Source of the DNA: Dreissena polymorpha
Taxonomy: Eukaryota; Mollusca; Bivalvia; Myida; Dreissenidae
Assembly (NCBI RefSeq): GCF_020536995.1
Contig: NC_068358.1
Span: forward strand, 33,260,509 to 33,324,508
Length of the DNA stretch: 64,000 bases
Direction: 5' to 3'
Made by a program: the position numbers and the translations under genes. The notes under the pieces are model-generated. The model was not told the origin of the DNA. It ran no database searches and saw only the letters and a list, made by a program, of their open reading frames with translations. Within the stretch, counting starts at the first letter, position 1. Every line of letters begins with the position of its first letter. Below, piece after piece: positions 57,299 through 64,000 of this stretch.

Positions 57299-58370
57299 AA
57301 AGTGATATTTTTTGCTTTGATTTGTTACAGCCTGTGCCATTTGGATTGGGAAAATAAACCATGAAATTGGAAAAAATAGCGCGATAAACCAATAAATTGG
57401 GAGACATTAAGCATTATACATATGATTATAAGTAACAAAATAAAAGTATTTTTAAGTGCATGTTTGACAGAATTTTATATTATAAAGTGCTGTTTCAATG
57501 TCTTCTTTAAATGAAGACAATATATAGTTAATATCCATCCACATGCATATTAAACTTGCAATAATCTATAGATTCTTAAATACACCATTTGATCATAAGC
57601 TCTTAAAGAGTAGCTATTAATTTAATTCAGTATTTAAAAAAATTAAATACCATAAGGGGAAAACATAAACAAATATTGACAAACGTCCTTTAGTGTTCTT
57701 GTTGTGTTAATGATGTATCAAATGGAGTTAAAATAATATATTTTATTTGTTTACCTTTCAATATCTTGCACTTGACCTCAGTTCAATGCTATTTCATTAA
57801 ACTGTACAGCGTAACAAACATAATAAAGCAGAAAATGCATATGCATCTGATTATATATAATTCACAGATCCACTAACATATAAATCAAATCATATTTGTC
57901 TCTTTCCATTTTCGAACGATACTCATCTTATTATAATAAATGCTTTAACTTTGTGAGTAGACTAAACTCCAATTTTCCAACACTCGTTTCCGTGACGCAC
58001 ATTCACTGTGCAGATTTCCGATAAATATTTGTTTATGCTTTGTTAAATCTCAAACGTAGTATGTTGCGTTAATTGACACACGCATTACATTATTCCATAA
58101 TGACCATATGATATCCGTTGTTAATTTGAATGGTATTTATTACTTTCGCCGTTAATCGCAATTTCTCGTCTGCTTGCCGCCATCTTGGACGTGTGTAAAA
58201 ACAGGCGTGCTCAATCCCAATACATCGACTATCGTCGGTATTCTCCGCAATAGAGAGATGTGTATACTTGATAGCAACGTAAAATCGTATATATTTGGCT
58301 AAATTTGCGAACCAATACGCAAGTCAGTTGTCGTTCGGTGACGACTCGACAAGCTCTTTCAGCACTCGTT
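57299..58370 (-). mobile_element. hAT-like element b relative, uninterrupted copy
   Basis: On the minus strand it follows 32144-33045 and then 39384-39560 without a break, ending TTACAGCC ... AAAAATATCACT. It is therefore the empty-site version of the long-TIR insertion. Its far end is cut off at CACTCGTTC by other sequence at 58370. Confidence 0.75.
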
Positions 58371-58843
58371 CCCCGGGAGGCTTGAATTCCAACGTTTTTT
58401 ACTACGCAAGGGCCAAAATGATTATGATTGATAAATTACCCGTTAAGACCGAAAATAAGCGAAAGTACGATTAAAAACTGAAATTTGAACATTTTGATCG
58501 ATGGGTCCGTAGTTTTTTAGTACAAATCCGTAGTGCGTAGTTTAGCCAAATAATCCGTAGTAACTACGGCGAATCCGTAGAAGTAAACAGGTCTGCTCTC
58601 TTTTTAGACTTGTTGAAAGTATAGCAAGTATGATGACAATTGCTTTATTTGAACCATTAAAAATAAATTTAAATTATATGCAATCATCAACACATGAATA
58701 TGCCGTCAGACTATCAAATTCTTATTAGGCAAGGAATACAATATCCTGATACAAATTTAATTTACAAAACAATTAAATATTAATATCATATAAACATTCT
58801 AAAATACACAGTTTGATAATTGATTAATAGATCTAAAAAAATA
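58371..58843. other. Non-coding, partial repeat
   Basis: Contains a short set of TCCGTAGT motifs (58505-58580: GTCCGTAGTTTTTTAGTAC, AAATCCGTAGTGCGTAG). No gene. Confidence 0.4.
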
Positions 58844-60282
58844 ACAAGGGCTGTTTGTAAAACAAGCATGCCCCCCAAATGGGCTGTCAGTTGTAGTGGC
58901 AGCCATTGTGTGAATACTTTAGAAACAATTAAATGCTTCAGATCAGTGACCTTGACCTTTGACCTAGTCACCTGAAAATCAAAAGGGGTCATCTGCCAGT
59001 CACAGGGTTTTTTTTAGAAAAAGGGGAAGACGCTGGACGCTGGGTAAAAGGGGAAAATCGAGCGTAAAAGAGACATATTTGGGGAAAAAATAAAAACTGT
59101 TCATTTTAATGTCTATAACTCGTCTACAGACTTCAGGTTTTTTTTTAAAAAAGAGGCATGTCTCTGACCTTTTTGTTCTTATACACATGAACAAGTATGA
59201 TATTAAAGTCAAAGTCCTAAATAAAGTTGCAGGGGTAGATCTAATAATGGGAAATGTTTTCAACTGGGGCCGGGGAAAGATGTCAATATTGCGATTTCAA
59301 TTTCATGATGAATGGGTTGACGATCTAGATCAGCTACAGTATTGGAAGGGAAAGGTGCGGCAGCTGCCGATTGTCTACTTTCACTTTCAAAATAATCCGT
59401 CAGTATTAATCGATGTTGATTACACGTACCTCCGAATCCTGCTGGGTTTAAATGGTTTTTGATGATTCATTCTTAAAAAATGCGTCAACGCAATTAATAT
59501 TTTCCGAGTCCGAACGTATTATTTTGTTTGTGTATGAACGCCAATTGTGAGACTTTTTTCTGTTTTAACGTTTATATCTTGGCTTTCACATAACCGGATG
59601 AAAATTCCACTGGTTTCCGGTAATTAATTGACGAAACACCCTTCTCGCGCAAGACCGGAATCCAGTAAAATAGTCACATGATTAATACGATTAGTTGCCC
59701 GGTTTCCATGACGTAATTTAAGAGCTATATATAGAATCACTGGGATTCCCAGATTTGAGCGTTTGTCGGGAGAGAGAAAGAGAGAGAGCGAGATCGTTGT
59801 ACATGGTACAAATTGGATAAGTGTCGACTTCCCAAAAGAAAAAAAACATTTCTTTGAGGGTAAAATATTATATTTTGGTGAAAATTATATTTTTGAAGGG
59901 GAAATGGTAGTTTTAGGGGAAAAATTCTGGTAGGGGAAGATGCCGAATATTGGCGTCACTTTCTTAGTAAAAAAAAACCCTGAGTCATGATCAATGTACC
60001 TATAAAGTTTCATGATCCTAGGCCTAAGCATTCTTGAATTATCATCCGGAAACCATTTTACTGTTTCAAGTCACTGTGAGTTTGACGTTTGACCTAGTCA
60101 CCTGAAAATCAAAAGGGGTCATCTGCCAGTGATGATCAATGTACCTATGAAGTTTCATGATCCTAGGCCTAAGCGTTCTTGAGTTATCATCCGGAAATCA
60201 TTTGGTGGACGGACGGACAGGCCAACCGACCGACCAACATGTGCAAAACAATATAACCCCCGTTCATCGAAGGGGGGCATAA
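58844..60282. mobile_element. HINE/pearl-like element, family A, copy 6 (split)
   Basis: Ends ACAAGGGCTGTTTGTAAAAC and TCATCGAAGGGGGGCATAA. About two units of its own, interrupted at CTGCCAGTCA by the 980-bp element at 59003. Confidence 0.82.
59003..59982. mobile_element. hAT-like element d, 980 bp, 5-bp target duplication
   Basis: Ends CAGGGTTTTTTTTAG and, inverted, CAGGGTTTTTTTTTACTAAG. AGTCA is duplicated (58998-59002, 59983-59987). The uninterrupted target is known from other family A units (CCAGTCATGATCAATGTACC). A 117-codon frame at 59109-59462 resembles no protein I know and is probably chance. Confidence 0.8.
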
Positions 60283-60404
60283 ATAGCAGGGAAATATTGA
60301 ACTCATTAATTAATTAGCCATACAGACGGCTATGTTGATTAACATTTCGGTGTGTTGTTACCCTAAGATCTCACTTTGGTGTAAACCAGATTTTGACCAA
60401 AACT

Positions 60405-60904
60405 TAGGTATACACACTGTCGTGTGTTTGATATGTTAGGTTACTATATACACACTGCCGCGAGTTTGATATGTTTGATTACTATATACACACTTCCGTG
60501 CGTTTGATATGTTTGATTACTATACACACACTTCCGTGCGTTTGATATGTTTGATTACTATACACACACTTCCGTGCGTTTGATATGTTAGGTTACTATA
60601 TACACACTGCCGTGCGTTTGATATGTTAGGTTACTATATACACACTGCCACGCGTTTGATATGTTAGGTTACTATATACACACTGCGGCGCGTTTGATAT
60701 GTTAGATTACTATATACACACTGCCGTGCGTTTGATATGTTAGGTTACTATATACACACTGCCGCGCGTTTGATATGTTTGATAACTATATACACACTGC
60801 CGCGCGTTTGATATGTTAGGGTACTATATACACACTGCTGTGTGTTTGATATGTTAGGTTACTATATACACACTGCCGTGTGTTTGATATATAAGGTTAC
60901 TATA
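60405..60904. repeat. 38-bp satellite, left block
   Basis: About thirteen units of TACTATATACACACTGCCGT, GCGTTTGATATGTTAGGT. Variants alternate CGTGCG, CGCGCG and CGTGTG. It continues at 62046 after an insertion. Confidence 0.93.
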
Positions 60905-62045
60905 CACTGTAACTCCAATATAAAGCGCTCCGTTATAACGCTGAATCCAATATAACGCGGAGGGTGCTTGGATCCCATTTTTTCTCCAACCTTCCATTTT
61001 ATTTCTGATTCAAATCCGTATAATGCAACTTCATGTATTTTCAGACAATTCAAAGATGGCGGCAATCACAGTTATGTTGATTGCTTTATTCAACCGTCCG
61101 TTGAACCGATTATAATCGCCTCGAGGTTAAACAACACCGACAGCTAATTGGTGTTAATCTGTTGTGTAATGTCAATAAAGGTGTGAAAAACTCGCGTGTC
61201 AGTGTTTATTACATGTATACCCCATCAGAGCGGTTCAGTGCGATAATTTCCATAAGTTAAGTGCAAGTGGGATAGTTATACAATTCAAGTAATTCAAAAC
61301 GATTGAAACATTCTTTCTTTGATATGGTTGCAGTTTGACTATATTAAATGAGCGGCTGTGAAATATACTGCCTACTGTATAAAACAAATTTTTCTGTCAT
61401 TTTATCATCATTCTAGTATTATGTCATTTAATCTCTTTCAGTTCGTGTATAAGAAATTAAATAATGCAGACGATTTATTTACATGCGAACGCAGTGTACC
61501 GGCAATTGTTAACAGACTTTCATTTTCATTTTCGCGCGGTATCAGAAAGTCCCCGGGAAACACGTTTTTTGCATGCGTATGACGCAATAAAACATTTTTT
61601 GTACATGAATCGTATTGCATTTAATCTAAATTTAAAGTTGCTCGTCCAATGAAAGCTCTGCCCCATAATGCACTGTACTCTTAACACTTCTGAAAATGGC
61701 ATATATGCGTACGGTTGTGTTTACGAATTTCTTAAACACATATCGTCATTAATGTTCAAGATTATTATTTTTAAGTGATGTTGCAATTTTATTGGATTAT
61801 CGGATAAATGTGCACATAAGAAAAGCGGTATGTATACTGTTATCGATACAATTCGGTTTATATGCATGTATTTGCGTCAACACAGCATGGCAATATATAT
61901 ACATGACCTATATTATAGGTTATTCTATACCTGTTTTGTTTATAGCGCCCTGCAGTAAATGAGCTCAAAACCTATAACGCGGATCCGTTATAACGCTGTT
62001 TCGCGGCTTGGACCCCATTGACCGCGCTATATTGGAGTTACAGTG
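60905..62045. mobile_element. pogo/Tigger-like MITE, 1141 bp
   Basis: Ends CACTGTAACTCCAATATAAA and, inverted, CACTGTAACTCCAATATAGC, with further ACGCGGATCCGTTATAACGC-type matches, and TA on both sides. It splits the 38-bp satellite cleanly. These ends resemble the pogo/Fot/Tigger group. No transposase is visible inside. A piece with a TTGTATAAG/MQTIYLHAN-type frame near 61440-61650 is unconvincing. Confidence 0.82.
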
Positions 62046-62575
62046 TATACACACTGCCGCGCGTTTGATATGTAAGGTTACTATATACACACTGCCGCGC
62101 GTTTGATATGTTAGGTCACTATATACACACTGCCGTGCGTTTGATATGTTAGATTACTTTATACACACTGCCGCGCGTTTCATATGTTAGGTTACTATAT
62201 ACACACTGCAGTGCGTTTGATATGTTAGATTACTATATACACACTGCCGTGCGTTTCATATGTTAGGTCACTATATACACACTGCCGTGCGTTTGATATG
62301 TTAGATTACTATATACACACTGCCGCGCATTTCATATGTTAGGTTACTATATACACACTGCAGTGTGTTTGATATGTTAGGTTACTATATACACACTGCC
62401 GTGCATTTGATATGTTAAGTTACTATATAAACACTGCCGTGCGTTTGATAAGTTAGGTTACTATATACACACTGCTGTACGTTTGATATGTTAGGTTACT
62501 ATATGCACATTGCTGTGTGTTTGATATGTTAGGTTACTATATACTCACTGCCGTGTGTTTGATATGCTTTTGTTT
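62046..62575. repeat. 38-bp satellite, right block
   Basis: About fourteen further units of the same satellite, ending in a partial unit at TTGATATGCTTTTG. Confidence 0.92.
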
Positions 62576-63532
62576 TGATATGTAGTTATAGCGATAATAG
62601 AAGTGGTTTGAAGTGGTACCCAATCTTATCTTCATACAGTTCAAACGACTTGGTTGTAACACGTGCAGAAAAATGAAAGCCACCATTGTAACAGCTATGT
62701 ACAGAGCTTTTCACAAGCGAAATCAACAAAATGTACCTCTCCAAATAGGGCTCTATGCCCCTCCATCCAAAGATGGCTGGCTATTAATTATTTTATTCTG
62801 GGGGGAGCCCTTCAGATTCCCATACATTGATGTTTGATAGTGACTGGGTTTGTTAAGATAACAATGTTGGTTGGTGTTCTGAAAATTCTGGGAAAGATAT
62901 GTAGTTTAGTCTTATTTTTAATTTATTTAACTTCATTTTTATCAGGAAACATAAACATATTAAATCTTAACCCTTGCATTTGTAAAGGGAGATGTATTAA
63001 ATGTTTTTGCTATTTATTTCAATACTACGCTTTAGTGACCTTCATATGCAGAGAAGCATATTGCTTTTAATAATTTTGAACACTTATTGACTTCTCATTA
63101 AAAAAAACTTGACTTTATTGATGGACATTGTTCTTTGGTTTTCCACTCTGTATAAGTCTTATTTCTGTCATTTTTAAATGCATCCATGCTTCAATAACAA
63201 GGTTATAATCCAGACAATACCTTGACTTCAACCTTTCAAAGGGCATTGGTTTATGTGCAAGTCGCTCTGTCTAACAACACTGGTAAATCATGCAAACTAA
63301 TTTGAGAATATACATGTATTAAGGCTGCATAAACTGTTGCTGCAAACAAAGTGATATGTGTAGATTAAATGCATTTGACCTTTGACCTTGAACTTTGGTC
63401 TTGGACATAGGGACCTGTTATTTGCAAGTCACACAGATATTTTTAGATACATTCATGCTTGATAAAATATAACAAACACTTATCCAACAGTCCACGCGCC
63501 CATTCATAATATTTTAGCCAGAGTAGCCTGAT
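62576..63532. other. Non-coding, nothing recognised
   Basis: AT-rich. A short frame at 62613-62837 (CNTCRKMKATIVTAMYRAFH) is open but has no supporting context. Confidence 0.35.
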
Positions 63533-64000
63533 ACTATGCCCTGTTTCCAAACACCATATACCAGCCTGATACTATGCCCTGTTTCCAAACACCATATACC
63601 AGCCTGATACTATGCCCTGTTTCCAAACGCCATATACCAGCCTGATACTATGCCCTGTTTCCAAACACCATATACCAGCCTGATACTATGCCCTGTTTCC
63701 TAACACCATATACCAGCCTGATACTATGCCCTGTTTCCAAACACCATATACCAGCCTGATACTATGCCCTGTTTCCAAACACCATATACCAGCCTGATAC
63801 TATGCCCTGTTTCCAAACGCCATATACCAGCCTGATAATATGCCCTGTTTCCAAACACCATATACCAGCCTGATACTATGCCCTGTTTCCAAACGCCATA
63901 TACCAGCCTGATACTATGCCCTGATTCCAAACACCATATACCAGCCCGATACTATGCCCTGTTTCCAAACACCATATACCAGCCTGATACTATGCCCTGT
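63533..64000. repeat. Second 38-bp tandem array, unrelated sequence
   Basis: At least twelve units of CCAGCCTGATACTATGCCCT, GTTTCCAAACACCATATA, running off the window. Very uniform (a few A/G changes), so probably young. The open frame in it is a repeat artefact. Confidence 0.93.

Noticed and set aside
59109-59462. A 117-codon frame inside the 980-bp hAT-like insertion
   Set aside because: No recognised domain. Begins in low-complexity sequence, and the element is too short to be autonomous.
61358-61652. Overlapping frames inside the pogo-like MITE
   Set aside because: Both strands are open over the same bases and no DDE or helix-turn-helix motif is visible.
60405-62575. Possible CRISPR array (regular 38-bp period)
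   Set aside because: There are no unique spacers: the whole unit repeats. The genome is eukaryotic. The same holds for the other tandem arrays.
63724-63930. Minus-strand frame with repeated GIWRLETGHSIRLVYGVW-like peptide
   Set aside because: A direct product of the 38-bp array.
1-64000. Search for reverse transcriptase, integrase, capsid or toxin genes
   Set aside because: None of the readable frames shows motifs of these families. The mobile content seen is DNA transposons and HINE-like elements.

Overview
This looks like nuclear DNA of a bivalve mollusc, most probably a dreissenid mussel. The reasons are a spliced host gene, AT-rich sequence packed with DNA transposons, repeats of the GCACAGGCTAATCTGGGA type, and many short elements with internal ~145-180 bp tandem units like the pearl/HINE (Helentron-related) elements of bivalves. 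The genus is inferred from recognising repeats, not from a search. No bacterial, phage, retroviral or LINE coding sequence was seen.

The one clear host gene is on the minus strand. It has three exons: 55387-55050 (two B-box zinc fingers), 27178-26199 (coiled coil and start of a beta-propeller) and 25361-25006 (end of the propeller and stop). Splice sites and reading phases join exactly into a 557-residue TRIM-like protein without a RING. Intron 1 is about 27.9 kb and is almost entirely transposon.

That intron holds a stack of elements one inside another (28280-41280), resolved by terminal repeats, target duplications and empty sites in paralogous copies. It also holds an apparently whole spliced piggyBac transposon (41911-44926), an old duplicated segment (about 41.6-47.1 kb and 48.7-51.9 kb) whose two copies carry different insertions, a foldback element made of CCCCGGGG blocks, and a TACCGTAAAT element carrying part of a hAT transposon.

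The region 1-25 kb, downstream of the host gene, holds tandem arrays (48, 45, 53 and 59 bp units), several pearl/HINE-like elements, and a segmental duplication (about 5.9/9.5-12.9 kb and 15.5-21.9 kb). The duplicated segment carries short minus-strand exon-like pieces, mostly decayed, from an unrecognised gene. Candidate exons of unknown genes lie at 2.2 and 4.3 kb.

The region 55-64 kb, upstream of the gene, holds a third copy of a terminal-inverted-repeat element that carries a tRNA-like segment, a hAT-like copy that serves as an empty site, another HINE copy split by a 980-bp insertion, a 38-bp satellite split by a pogo-like MITE, and a second, unrelated 38-bp array running off the end of the window.

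Four themes stand out. Element families with unrelated interiors share the terminus ACAAGRG. A tRNA-like segment sits inside a terminal-inverted-repeat element in three copies. Tandem units inside HINE-like elements contain the exact palindrome AGGTCACAGTGACCT and other nuclear-receptor-type sites. The hAT-like elements have 5-bp (and one 6-bp) target duplications rather than the usual 8 bp.
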